From: Allacma fusca
Taxonomy: Eukaryota; Arthropoda; Collembola; Symphypleona; Sminthuridae
Length of the DNA: 64,000 bases
Assembly: GCA_947179485.1 (NCBI GenBank)
Contig: OX359247.1
Location: 51,867,131-51,931,130, forward strand
Direction: 5' to 3'
A program made the translations under genes and the position numbers. The first letter of the stretch is position 1; each line of letters starts with the position of its first letter. Shown piece after piece: positions 7,524 to 20,395 of this stretch. Below the pieces are notes generated by a model. It saw nothing but the letters and a program-made list of their open reading frames with translations. It was not told where the DNA came from and made no database searches.

Positions 7524-8965
7524 ATGTACTGCAAGATTTGCGAGCGTCACGTTGATATGCCATCAGGCTACAAGATCGAAAAGAAAATTATAGTTCCTTT
7601 TAAGACTCCAACATATCTCCAACATTTAGGAGCTACTGTGACATTGTTGGACGATTTTCATATGTTTGGGAAAAACGTCTGGGGAAGTTTTCATTACGTG
7701 CAACACAAAAAATCTCAGGGTGTGAACCAGAGAGTACATGCATTTCATTTCCGGTGTCTGCTGCTTAAGTTCCAGGAGGGCTACCTGGAGGAAGGCGGGA
7801 TGGAGTCTAAAAAGCTCTACAAGTTCCATTGCCCCGTGCAAAAATGCGAAGCAAGTATCAGAACATTCTGGGACACAGTTCCCAGACACCGAATTGGCAA
7901 ACACAATTTTGATTGGTATACAACACTTCGGAGTAAGAAAGTTTTAATAATTATTCTTTACGATTAGTTATTCGCTTTGCTTGAAGGTAGGAGTTGTTAT
8001 AAAACGTATATACCAATTTTGTAATATTAACAGTGACTTCGAGTGATCCTATAATGCAAAGCTGCGAGGGAACGAACGGTCCGCATCTGGTTAGACTGGA
8101 TGAGTACGGCCTACCAACAAGCACCATTTTTTGTAAGTATATTTTGTGCCAATAAATTGATACTTTTGCTACAGTTCTAAGGTAGTATTATTTAGTACAA
8201 CTCGATTGTATTGCTTTCAGTGGAACCGGACGTCGGATTGCTAATTCCCAATGGGATTATAAAAGTTGAGCCACCATCAACTCTTCCAGCTGAAATTCGT
8301 CAACGAATGGAGGTCAAGAAAGCTAGCATGACATTGACCGTTGATGGGTACGATATTGATTCCCCCGGACTTTCTTTGAGCAGTGTGGGTGAGTAGTTAC
8401 TATTTTGATAAATTTTCATGTATCAATGCACCTCCTACTAGAAATGTCCTGTATTTATTTAGACTCTAATCACCCAATTCCGGGAACATCATCAGCAATC
8501 TGGGCTCCTCCAAATTCTCCAACTTTTAATCAGATACTCAATGATCTGCTCGGCTTGGAGTCCGAGACTGAAGGGTTATTGCCAGCGGCTGCAGGTGACA
8601 TCATTACACCAGAAGTCAACCCAGTCACTGGCGAAATTCCCCATGATATGGTATTTCAAACCACTGACTACCACGATATTCGTAGTGAGGTCAATTTCAT
8701 GGATTCAATGAGTGGCAAAGCTGGGGCTGCCCCTTCTGGAGTGAATCAAAAGTCAGAGGATGACGATGACTTTGATCCACGCAAGTACTACGAAGTTGTG
8801 TCATCTGAAGACTCTGATGATGACAGAGCTGATCGAGCTGTACATCTGCAGCTTCCGACTCAACTTCATCTACTTCCAGAAAACAAGAATCCTCTTATCA
8901 GAGGAACTTTGGAAGTTCTAATTCGCGAAAACGCGGATTCGACTGTTGGACCCACCATTGCTTGA
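7524..8965 (+). CDS. RING-H2-like protein with acidic C-terminal half (392 aa, four exons)
   Basis: Exons 7524-7932, 8034-8132, 8221-8388 and 8463-8965 join at phase 1 three times and leave one frame of 1179 bases. The introns are 74-101 bases. Donors are GTAAGA, GTAAGT and GTGAGT. The N-terminal 110 residues carry C3-x2-C6, then H72-x2-H75-x2-C78 in the form HAFHFRCL, then C103-P-x3-C108. This is the layout of a RING-H2/PHD-like zinc module but with one ligand not evident and a long loop between the first and second pairs. The rest is probably disordered: Pro/Ser/Thr-rich, with DDDDFDPR and SSEDSDDDRADR at about residues 315-345. A ubiquitin-ligase role is possible, not shown. It lies 282 bases after the membrane-protein gene on the same strand. 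Confidence 0.65.
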
Positions 8966-9149
8966 ACAAGTGGAAGAATAATCAATTTTACATGTGCACT
9001 ACTATGAATACGTATGTGGTAACTATAGGACTGAATACAAGACTGATTATAATTTGTAGAATTTCGAACCAAAATTTGCACATTGTGTTCACATTTTCGT
9101 GATTGTGCTTTTTGTAACACATTTATCGTTCATGTACTTTATTTAAGAC

Positions 9150-9155
9150 AATAAA
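9150..9155 (+). terminator. PolyA signal of the RING-H2-like gene
   Basis: AATAAA, 185 bases after the stop at 8965. Confidence 0.45.
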
Positions 9156-12100
9156 ATTATTAAATTAAAATTGGTAACAGGGACAAACTGATATGTGAGT
9201 ATTAACAACATTGTCGCATATTCGTACTTTGTTCGTACATTCTCAAAATTGTCTGGAATTTTGTATGTATACTTATATTCAAGCACTTTAATCGTGCATT
9301 TTCATGCTTCTAAGGAAATTTCAGTTCTTTTCTATTCATGCACTTTCATCGTATACTTCCATAATTCGTTGGTGATTTAGGATAATTATATAGAGGTGTA
9401 AACATACATACATATATAGGTCAGCCATATCAATTGCCCTCATGTGTATAGCTACGTCCCGTATAGGTAAAAGCAACCTCGTAAAATTACTTCATTATTA
9501 ACGCCGGCAGATTCTCCCCAAATATAATTAAATCAAATATGATGTCTCTTTCCAATATTCAGTCCAACCGTTGCTTGCTGTACATCCCGTCTCCCAAATT
9601 TCACTTTTCCATTCTCCAGCAATTCTAATATTCCCCATTTTTACGAAATGGGAGTCAACGTCTTTTTAAAATGTGCATGGTGTCACAGAAATATGCTTTA
9701 TTTAAGAAAGCCTAATCTAGAATAACGTGCATCTGTAGGAATGAGGAGCGTCGATTTCAAATGTACATCATTTTTAATGCAATATCAATGCGTTAAAAGC
9801 CAGCACCTCAAGTGTCCATTCTGTGTGCTGCACCTACAAATTTATTACAATTACTCGTTATCATTCTGGTGCGTGACATTAAGTCAGTTGACCGTAGCAT
9901 AATGATCATGTTTATTACCATTGATGCTTTGCCAAACTTCAATAACACTAAACCCTCCAACCAGCACCATGACGGAGAAATACAAGCCATTATCCTCAAT
10001 TTATGACTTATCCCATATATGTGCCATTATACTTCAAATATCCCCAACCATAACTGTATTGTCCCCACAAGAATTATCACTGATTTCGAGTTTTAAATTG
10101 ATACGTCTCTGATGCAATATGCAATTTGGGGTGAGATTTCCCCTGGGTTGTTCATGTCTGAGTATATACCCTGCTACTAATAACAATTCAACTCTCATAA
10201 TTCCTACATAACCCACGCGCTTGAAGACTTCCAATTTTACAGAGTTTACATGTGAAAGTCCTTATGAAGAAATCCATCGGAATAATTTTGCTTATTCTCA
10301 GCTTCCCTAGAATTTGTAAATAAAAAAAATCTGCTTGTCACGTAAGCCAGCAAAAATGTCTATATTTATGAAATGGCAACACAAAGCTAACAATAAGGAT
10401 ATGTGATTAGTAACATTTGACATATATGTTGCTCATGTGCATTTTGGGAAGGGTAATTATATATTTAGACAGTGATATAACATTAAGAGGAAAACTCGTC
10501 TGCCATGTCCTCGTATTAGAAAAAACCCAAAGAAGAAATTTTTCTTGAAGTTTCCTTAAACCTTAATTGTACTCAGAAATTAAGAGATCTTTATGAGGAT
10601 TTTTGGGGAAAGATGTTCCGGGAAGAGTCTCAATTTCCAATTTTCTTTTCTTCGGGTGTACTTACATATTATTGCATCCCTGTAAAAGTTTTGTTTTCGT
10701 ATAAAAAAGGATATTTAAATACTATCATGGACTTTTGGGAAAAAAAACCCCAGAGCAAGAATTTCACTTGACCCAAATTTCTTTTATGTCCTCACGATAA
10801 AGTTCCACGAGCCGGGGAAGTATGCGTATGCACTGTATTATCCAGGAGGAAATGCATGTTAAGGATAACGAGTAGCATTTTATCCACCAAAATACTTTCT
10901 TGGAGAGATATGTAATTACTTGTAGACAAATGTAAAGGGCTGTCTGGAAAAACAGTAGTCACATTGAAGAGAAAAGCTCGAGTGTGAGAAGCGGTCATGG
11001 CCAACTCCGCTTGTTTTCCTTCCAGTATCTCCTATACACTCAAGTAGCATCATTGGAATGTATTTTTTCCTATTGTTAAGATACAATGAAGCCAGTGCTC
11101 ATATTTTATGCTCACAATAGGGAGAGAGTCTGATTGTGAGGAGAAGGCTTGAGCAACTATAACATACCTTCCAGCCAAATTGTTTACTGCCACTGAACAC
11201 TATTCCAGTGCTAATGCATTAGGTGCACATGTGGGTAATGGGCGTACATACATAGGTTGTACTCTATAGTCCCAGTGTACGTCAATGCTATAACCGATGC
11301 AAATCCTACCTACACATTATCATAAGTCAAGAAACTTTAGAATGCAGAATTGTTCACAATTACTTTTGGAGGTTGCCAGCACAAGATAAGGGCTTCAAGT
11401 ACATTACATTGATTTCTCTCGAGAAAATTATCAAGTATAAGTATATACACAGGATGAGTCATTAAAAGCCTTTAGCCTTTTCCCCTTTAAATGCATCTCC
11501 CAAAAGGTGTACACCGCATACATATGAAACCACAAGTTTATATGTATATACATATGGTTATTTTTTATCGAATTAAAACATTATTTTTGAATCACTCTCC
11601 ACAAGCAACCCTTAGGATAAGCCAAAGCTGGACAGGTTCCTTCGAACAGGATCCTCAGAATAAATCCCCTCTCACCCATGGAAAATCCCAAGTAACCTAA
11701 GGGTTAGTTGACAAAAAGGATCCTTCCCTGCATGTACTGTACTCTGGGCTTTTACGCCGTAACAATTGTTTACTGACCTGGGGCTGGATTGAAAGTCGCC
11801 CTTAAATCCCGTCAACCCTTTAAAAATTGACTCAGCTTGAAATCAGAGACGGGGAGACGCACGTGTATATTTTTATATACGTTCGTGTTACATTTCACAT
11901 TTCTAAGAGTACAGTGCTTTTTAGTACATAGCACTTCAAACTTTGACGCTTCTAAGCTCTTTAATATTTGTCAATTGAGTGGCTCCTTTTTTTCTTGTTT
12001 GTCTTCTCTAGTATACTAAAACAGTAGAGTTCCTGGGAAGTCTGAGTACTTACTCCTTTGATAATAATTCTCCTTTAGAATTACAACCCTTATTGAAGGG

Positions 12101-12692
12101 ATTCGTAGAAACGCACCAACCGTGAGAAGAAAGACTGTGGAGGTTAATTAGACGGATGAGAGTTTCCATAGACTTTGTGGGAGTTGAGAGCAGTAACAAT
12201 CGCACGTTCATGAAACAATATCGTGTGTGTGTGTGTAATTTTTGTTTTTGTGGTTACATATTTGAAAGCCGTCTCTCTCAAATTGTTCCATTCAGTTTGT
12301 ATGTATACAGTACAAGTCAAATTTAATATTTTTCTTAATGCACACCTATTGACGACAGTGGGAAGAGAGCTTCATCGCCATTTGCACGGGGCCCTGCCTG
12401 ATAAATCTTTCGACAATCTCTTTTTTCCACCGTTCCTCCTGCGAGAAAGGACCCTACTCTTTAAACTACAACAGGGGCAATTAGCTCTGTCATATTTTTT
12501 CCCTAACTTTTTAAGATCTACATTTTACTATGGTTCCCTTGCGCAAGCAACAACCCCATGAGTGAATAAATTTATTTGCTTTACAGACAGTAATAATTAC
12601 ATACTCAAGTCTGAGGAATTGCTGAAACAACAACTGATTTCTGTCTCCGCTCTCAGAATCTCTATACTTTGAGGAATTGATCAAAGACTAGG
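9156..12692. other. Gene-free stretch
   Basis: Short AT-rich open frames only, none with a recognisable motif or a usable splice context. A short (GT)n tract lies near 12224. If the Polinton-like element has a right terminal repeat it should lie somewhere from about 6.4 kb to here, but I cannot identify one because its left partner is outside the window. Confidence 0.5.
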
Positions 12693-13305
12693 ATGGAGAA
12701 GTTCATTTTAATTAGCTGTGTCTTATTTTTGTGGTCCATGTCCTCCTGCGTTTCGGGCAATAGTCCACATAAACGGGCAGTAGTGAAGGTAAACTCTTGA
12801 TTCTAATATTTTTTATGTTAATTGACAAGTGTAATAGATCCAATGGGTATTTTCAATTTTGTGGGAATTTTTTAGTACAAAATATGTATATTGCAGAGTG
12901 TCAGAATAGGCCTTAAATGTCAAAACTTGTTGCTTTCAGTTTGACAACGCTCTAGATAAATGGGTCCCTCCGATGGATCTCCAGCTTCGATTCCCATACT
13001 ACTTGACGGGCTATGATGACGAAAACAGACCGAGTAAGTGTTTATTTTCAATTGAGTGTAGTCAATTATTTTCAATTGAGTGTAGTCAATTATTTTATAG
13101 AATTGTAATAATTATTATTATTCTTAAATAAAATGTTTTGGTAACTCTAAAATTTTTAAACCTTTTGAATCCAGTAGTTTGGGTTGTGGAATTTGGGAAA
13201 TGGAACTTACGGAAAGTTGTGGAGCAAGGAGGGGAGAGCTTGCACAATCTCAGTCGATACATTGACCAGGCATTGGAGACATTTTGGAGTTTAAGGAAAT
13301 TTTAA
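12693..13305 (+). CDS. Secreted CRAL-TRIO-like protein, truncated (106 aa, three exons)
   Basis: Exons 12693-12788, 12940-13033 and 13175-13305 join in frame (phases 0 and 1) into 321 bases. The first exon encodes a signal peptide (MEKFILISCVLFLWSMSSC, likely cut after the Gly at residue 22). The next two exons give FPYYLTGYDDENRPIVWVVE followed by FGKWNLRK and EQGGESLHNLSRYIDQ, a pattern I associate with the first part of the CRAL-TRIO lipid-binding domain in secreted arthropod Sec14-like proteins. The chain stops at TAA 13303-13305, before the body of the domain that holds the lipid pocket. No continuing exon is evident downstream. It is either a decayed tandem copy or a mini-protein. Confidence 0.6.
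13043..13097. repeat. 24-bp tandem duplication in intron 2 of the CRAL-TRIO-like gene
   Basis: The block 'ttttcaattgagtgtagtca' with its flanking bases occurs twice head to tail with a period of 24. It is very recent by identity. Confidence 0.7.
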
Positions 13306-16122
13306 GAAAATTGCAATGAATTTAGTGTGGGGAATGAGAGCACAATAAGTTATTGAAGTCGGAGTATCGCCTCCCTCATCCTATTTCCTTACTGAGAATG
13401 CTTAATTTTCAGGTGATACGCAGATGTTCATCCTGTTTATTTATTAGCCCTGAACATATATATGTCAAGATATTTTAAATTATAAAGAGATAAATTTACT
13501 TCTACAAGATCCTCTATCAGATAAATGGATGTCTATTCAACGAGCCCGTTTTGCAATTTATTATATTTTACAATTATAAGCATACGGTTAGTTTGAAGTT
13601 TTGGAGAACATGATGTATGTAAATAAGCCCAAATAAGAAACGAAACTATTAAGAAGAATTAAGACTATACAGGCTCAAGCCATTAATTTTTACTCCGAGT
13701 TGTAATAAAATAAGGCTTAATTTGCGTTCAAGCTGAAACTACCGGCTTTATCGCTGGTTGTATTTACTCATTAAATAATGCACATTTTCGTGCACAAAAG
13801 AATCAGATAAGAACCAACCTTTGAATACGATCCCATATTTTATCTTGCTGAAAAGGATTTTACTTTCACACAATTCACAATTTTTCCTGAGTTCTTCTTT
13901 TCAAGTTCGAAAGTAATTTTTAACCCAGATTTTAATCAGCTCAATTTTATCTTACTGAGGAGGATTTTAGTTTCACACAATTCACAATTTTTCCTCAGTT
14001 CTTCTTTTCAAGTTCGAAAGTAATTTTTTAACCCAGATTTTTAATCAGCTCACAATAACCAAGTTCACATATAAATATCACAAGATATCTGAGCAATTAA
14101 TATAAGTTTTTCAAACAACTACAATATTTTTTCACAACAATCTAAATATTTTTCTGGACCCGCTCCACTCCAATCACAAAGTTAAACTAAATTTATACAT
14201 ATCATTCACATAAGAAATCTCCTCTCCCCAAGTGATTTTCCTAAAATTATCCGTTGCATTTTTCCCACACTCAAAAGTTCATGCTTAATTAAAAAATTGT
14301 CGTTGAGTACTCATGCAGCTGCACTTCTGTGCAATAAATGTCATCCCTGCAGAGTACTCAGCGCTAAGACCCTTTGCAGTGATTTACTGCATCTCCGCCC
14401 TTAAAGGACCCGAACGCTGAAGGAAGCAGCACAAATTTATTGTACTACCTCCTGTTTTTCCAGCGTTCGGGCCAAGCTCAAGCATCCTTCTTCCTATCAT
14501 TTAACACACCAATGTTAAAGGATAGGACCGGTGTGTTAAAGGATAGGACCACTCCAAAAATTCCTATCCGACTCACGGGTAAAAAAATCCCATCCACCGA
14601 CACGTCCTAAAAAAAGGTATCCAAACCTAACTACTGTCAGTATTACTAATTACTGCTGTATTTTGTTTTCGTGCATATGAGGATGCTTTGATACTCACAT
14701 GATTTTATGACAACAAAGTGGACGGGCAAATGGGAAAAGCAGGTGTGTCTTGACCAAACATGTGTGGATAGTTTTTATTGACTTGTCACACATGTATTTC
14801 AAGTTTAACTCGGGCAATAAGATGCAATTAAGTGGTATACACAAAACCAATTGTAGCCAGCGTTAACCCTACGTTGTTTATATATTTTTACCCACGCAAC
14901 TGTAAAACATTATTTATGACGATGAGTTCACACACAACGGCATAATCAACGGGAATATATTACAGTCAAAACTGCTCTCAATTCAATTACTTCCGATATC
15001 AGGACTTGAACACACAATCAGCTGGATTTTCAAATAATTATACACTATATAAGTATACAGAAATACAAGTGTAAATATATTATGTAAACTTGTCTTCAGG
15101 CACACCTAACCACTGTATAGCTTCAGATGTATGTACATAATTTTTTAATTTTAGGTTTAAAATTAGTAAATACAACTTGTGTTAGGAAATTATTCATACA
15201 ACAAATTTTGTGATTTGCATAATTTTTTTGACGCTTGCTTTCTTATTATTATTGATTCATTGCCTGCTTGTAGCTATTTGCAAGAATGCGATTGAGGCAA
15301 GTGACATTAGGACATGATTGCAGGATTGGATTTTAATTCAAACGTGATGAGGATATATTCAGCATACAACCATAATAATGTATAATGTATGGATAAGTAG
15401 CTTTCTCAAAGCCACAAGTTTAACTTTAACTCCACTTTAAGCTACAAGAATTCAACCTGCTTTTCTGGCCCTAAGAAAGTATTAAGCAGAAAAAGAGGTC
15501 AATCCAAACTTTGCCTTACTTTACTCGAACAAGCTGTCAAATAAGAACAAAATTTTGATTGCTCTGTGATTATCTTTGTATTTGGATGTACAATGTTTGA
15601 TTACATATTTTCCTACAATTTACTATTTTTCCAATAAATGAATGATTGAGGCCTTCAAGCTATTACCACGATTGTCATTTATTTTTGCTTTCAGGAGATA
15701 GCAAATCTTATTTAAGTAATTATACATATGAAGCCGCAACAACAAGCACAATTATCTGTACTCCGTTCATGCATGTCAAGCATTAACTGTCTCCTGGTCT
15801 CACTATTATCTTTATTCCTGCATATACTTTGCCATGTCTAATGTGTGTAACTTTCCTAATGTTTATCTCGACAGGTGCTGAGCTACTCTATTATTTTTGT
15901 AATTTCCGAACGACATTTGTCCAAATTAATCAATAAGATGGAGGCATTCAATATCCAACAGCTCAAAGCCGCTAACTTGCTTATATGTGGTTCTACGATC
16001 AATCACCTTGTATATTTTGAGTTTGTAATAATTAAAAATTGTACAGTAAATCTGTTTTTGAGAGCACTAAATCTGTCATCCTTGCATACCTATAAATATT
16101 GTGAAGACTAATAAATACAAAT
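13306..16122. other. Gene-free stretch containing a 107-bp duplication
   Basis: No coding exon is supported. Short local repeats include a doubled 'gtgttaaaggataggacc' near 14512-14550. An open frame at 15875-16111 lacks motifs and splice logic and was not called. Confidence 0.5.
13838..14053. repeat. Tandem duplication of a 107-bp unit
   Basis: The segment beginning 'tatcttgctgaaaaggattt' at 13841 recurs at 13948 as 'tatcttactgaggaggattt'. The copies are almost identical through 'cacacaattcacaatttttc' and 'aagttcgaaagtaatttttt', ending in 'aatcagctca'. Only a few substitutions and single-base indels separate them. Confidence 0.85.
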
Positions 16123-18447
16123 ATGGCATCGATAAAGTTTCCCAGTAATTGGAATTCTAGAAGAAGAAAAGATCGGAGAGAAAGTTTCAGATCCCAGGAT
16201 GTGATCTTCAGTCGTCCTATCATCCGGCATGTGGAGAGTCACTTTCCAGTTCTCACTTCGCGAGCACGAATTGAAGACGATTTGTATTTAAATTTCAGAC
16301 TTTTTTTCATTTTTGGGAAATTGATTGGACTGGTTCCCTTTCAAGGGCTCTTCCAAAGAGACTACAAAAAACTCCGGTTAGTTGGGACACCCACAAATTT
16401 CAAGAAATTACAAATTTGTCCGCATTACATGCGTATGACAGCAATATGCATAATTATGTATGCACATACATGCATTAAATAACCAAAATTGATTCTTTCA
16501 GGAAATCAAGATTTATATCTTTTATCATCGTACTAATTATGACAGGCTTGCTTGTGAACGTAGTTGTTGGTATAATTTTTATTAAACGAGCAACGTCTAA
16601 AAGAGCAGACCAGTATGCAGAGAAGCTTGGAATGTTTCTCTATAACTTTCTAGGCATCTGGATGTAATTTATTGTCATTATAATCCAAATTTATAACAAT
16701 AGGGTAAAAATTGAAACACTAGTTTTGCTATCAGATATAAGTTTGTGCTTTGCTATTTTCATGATTTTTGCAGATATTTTCACTTCTACCGAAACAGTTT
16801 ACAACTGATTCATCTCATTCATAAATGGAACGATTTACGGCTTTATTTTACTAAACCCGATGTTCACCTCTTTCGAGATGTGAACTTGGTGGCGGCTGTA
16901 GTAATGATTTCAGCAATCTTGGAGAACCTTTTTGTCAATCTTAAGTACTTTCCGATGGGTCAGGAAGCAGGTGTGGTATTTAATGTGATACCCTTTGACT
17001 AAATAAAAACTAAAAGTATTGTTATAATTTATATATACAAGGAGTATTTTTAAAGTAACACTTCGGGAACTATATTTTAATTGGCTTTTGGTTAAAGATT
17101 TTCAAAATTATTTTAAACTTAGAAGATACTAAATTTAACAAATTGCTCTTCAAGATATCTGTCTTTTACAGAGGTCCGTCTGCAAAAATTAAACAGGTCG
17201 GCACTAGAAGAGTACTTCATCAATTGTAATTATCAATGGTCAGTACTGGTTGCGTACCATCATGCCTTAAACCTATTTACATTTGTCAACAATAAGTTAG
17301 CATTGTATGCTTGGAACTACGCTGATATTACAATAATACTTTTATCACGGGCTATCTATTTCAAGTTCCAAGCGCTGAACTCCCAAGGAGAAGATATTTT
17401 GTTTCATAAGGGAGCCGGTGATTGTCAAACATTCAATATTTTATTTCCTTGTAAACGGGATTTTTCCGACAATGATTTGCAATTCATTTATGAAATTATC
17501 TATGAATCTACGCAATAATTGCGTTCGTCTTCTCATTGGCTATTTAGAACAACTAAAATGGAGTCAGTTCATCCGAGACTATGAGACACTTCGAAAAATC
17601 CTTCAAGAAGTCAACAATTTTCTTTCTCCCTTGATCTTTATAACCTATGGAATTGGTATATATTTCTTGTGCCTCCAGGTATGTGACTACATGTAGTATT
17701 TGTAGTCTTATTAAAATCATATTATGTAATTATTTATATAAATTCACGTACCTGGAATTTCCAAAATTCCTGGAATTCGTAAAATCCCTAAAATCTCCAA
17801 AATCCTTAAATTCCTGTGCAGAATCCGTAGTATCTAAATACATTTAATGTAATTAGGCATGTTCAGTGTTTAAACTAGAAACTATGATTACTCAAAATTT
17901 TGACGAGGGAAAATAGTCTTTCCTGCTTAATGAACTGCTTAATTTGTTAATAATGTAACTGTTTCTAGTTCCACAACCGGCTAAACCCATATGAAAACGC
18001 AACACCGATTGCTGCCATCTACGCCTTATGGTCGATTTTTCATTTGATTGGGCGGATCCTGCTGGTGTCGATATCTGGTGCTAGAATTAACGATTGGGCG
18101 CATCAAGTGGCGGATTTGCTTCGTCGATGTCCAAATAAGGCATATTTGTCAGACGTATGTTGTCAGAAATGAATCGAAATTTGCTGGATTATATTACGTT
18201 TCGTAAATTTATTAATTCCTAGTGATTTTATTATTCCTGTTAATTGTCTTGATCTCATTTCCGATTATTCCAAACTGTACAGGTGGAGCGCACTGAGAAT
18301 TTCATAAGCTCCAAAATTATTGGTTTAACAGGCCTTGGCTGCTTCACGATTACAAAACCACTAATTTTGAATGTCATTGCCGTAATCTTCACTTTTGAAA
18401 TGGTTTTGCTGCAGGCCTTGCAAGCATCTTTGAATAAATCTACGTAA
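16123..18447 (+). CDS. Gustatory receptor (7tm_7 family), 446 aa, seven exons
   Basis: Exons 16123-16376, 16502-16663, 16774-16970, 17172-17417, 17548-17678, 17969-18154 and 18283-18447 join with consistent phases (1341 bases). Seven hydrophobic spans follow: LNFRLFFIFGKLIGLVPF; FISFIIVLIMTGLLVNVVV; NLVAAVVMISAILENLF; the Tyr/Trp-rich ALYAWNYADITIILLSRAIY; SPLIFITYGIGIYFLCLQ; AIYALWSIFHLIGRILLVS; and the last with TFEMVLLQ, a version of the receptor family's TYxxxxxQF signature. The N-terminus is predicted inside, as in insect gustatory receptors. These are ligand-gated cation channels of chemosensory neurons. The exon 3 donor could be 16959 instead of 16971, both in frame. The ligand is unknown. 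Confidence 0.82.
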
Positions 18448-20395
18448 CATAACTATTATTACATATATATTTACATGTTACACACTATATTTACATATTT
18501 TTTCCTCTACTATTACACAATTTGTAGTAAAAACTAAAATTTTTGTGTAACTCCGTAGATATTACGAATAATTTAATATCTCATTCGAGCTGTTCTTCAA
18601 ACCCCAAATCAAGTTTTGATTTATCATTTATTGCACGAATGTTTTTTTACAAATTCTTTGGGAAAATCCAACGTGCTGATTCAAACTAGTGCGTTCAAAT
18701 ATTGCATGGAATTCCTGCGAAGTAAATCAATTAGCATTAGGTCTGGAGGACCAGAAATTTTTTTTTACATTTCAAACCAAGGTCTTCCTGAGTTCAAAAT
18801 TTCGTAACAATGATTTTCGGGGCATGTGGGACTCTCAAAAATCTTGAAGAACTTTTGACTAATGAGTGTTATCTCGGTGATGAAGAGCTCATTCAAAAGA
18901 AATATTTGATTTCTCTCCGTAAAACAATCATATTAACCGACATTTGGAAACTGTGATCAAAATGTTGCTTAATAATCAAAAATATAGATATATTTTTCGA
19001 TCAAAATCTCAAAAACAAATTCTCCAACAAGGATTTATCTTAGACCGGGCCTTCTATCCTCACTTCTCATTGTCCTGTGATGGAGTTTTTAAATTCATAA
19101 AAAAAATTCCAATTCATGTAAACTGTAGGACTAAATTTCGAAAAAAACTGAAATTTGGACCATCTTGAATTTTGAAAAATGCATTAGTTTTTGACTGGGA
19201 TATGTGATATCTCGGTATTTCAGAGCTAGTAATTCAAAAGCAATTTTTTGCTCCACAAAAAATAGTCTAGTTGGAATTTTGTCGGGTCATTCTAAAATAT
19301 GAGAGTGTTGATAGATTTTAACTATTTGAACGTTGGCCTATAGCTTTTTCATGAAGCATGTACATACGTCCATACGCAATTATCATTTCTGCGTTGGCCC
19401 TTTTAATTTCGCCTAGAAGTCTTTCCTCGATCAAAATCTTTTTGAATAATCTGTTTGGCAGCATTGTTAAACTCTGGTCGAAAGTGATAGTAAAATTTAC
19501 ATGTCAACAAATTACACTAGATGAGCATAGAATCTATAAATCAATTATTTGAATCCCATATTTGCCATAACGTGAATGTAAAGGAATTGCAATGTACAGA
19601 TAGTACGAAAAATATAAATGGAAACACAATAAGTATCTATATCCTTTCTATTGATTTGTAACTGAAAGTTTTTAATGGTAACTTAGGCCCATTTGTAAAC
19701 AATACACATGAGATGGTATTTCAGCGAAAGCCGGAATGCAGATGCACCGTCGTGTTTAAAAGTGTAAACAAAAGTTTCGAACATTTGTTGTCGTTCTCAC
19801 AATTACAATCCCGAACTAAAACTAATACAGTAGTATTAACTCCTTTGAAGGTTAGCAGTTGGGGTATTCACTCCCATCTTTATATCTCATTCTGCTCACG
19901 AAAGCTAATGAGAATATTTGACAACGTCTAAGTATAGCCATTACCCATTACTGTATGTGTACCTTCTTAAAAGCAAAAATTATACCTTTGCTTCTCCCAT
20001 GAAATTAATACTGTGCCAAAACTTTGGCCAACAAGGATGTGCGAGGAAAGTGTAATGAATGTATTGGTAGGGAAAGATTTGAGGAGCATGGTTCTGATAC
20101 ATACTTGATTGCACTGACTAAGCATAAAGACAGGACCTCTTTCCTTTTGCATTTTTCTTGCTCCAATAAGGTAACGGTGACGTTTGTAGGCGTATATAAA
20201 GTGCTGTTGGCATTGTTGGCGAGATATGATTTCATCTTAAAGAAGCAAAAAGTGTACGCTCATCTTTCAGGTGAATAGCCTTCTTCATCCCTTGAGCCAG
20301 CAAAGCAGTAAGCATTGACATTTGTTCACAGTAAGAAGTTTGGTTAGGTTTTTCTAGACTGTGTAATAATAACGAGAAGGAAATTAACAACTATA
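18448..20395. other. Gene-free stretch
   Basis: Only short open frames without motifs. Around 18869 and again at 19206 a diverged block of the form 'ttatctcggt...aattcaaaagaaat' recurs in the same orientation about 335 bases apart, suggesting an old repeat element. Confidence 0.45.

Noticed and set aside
12223-12561. 112-codon open frame with a moderately varied composition
   Set aside because: It begins in a GT repeat, has no recognisable motif and no splice context.
17410-17550. Apparent frameshift in the gustatory receptor, where one frame stops at 17518 and the next begins
   Set aside because: A 130-base GT-AG intron (17418-17547) with a pyrimidine-rich 3' end joins the two frames exactly in phase.
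20024-20278. 84-codon open frame before the F-box gene, considered as its first exon
   Set aside because: It lacks an ATG and a phase-0 donor; the 12-codon exon at 20396-20431 completes the F-box precisely.
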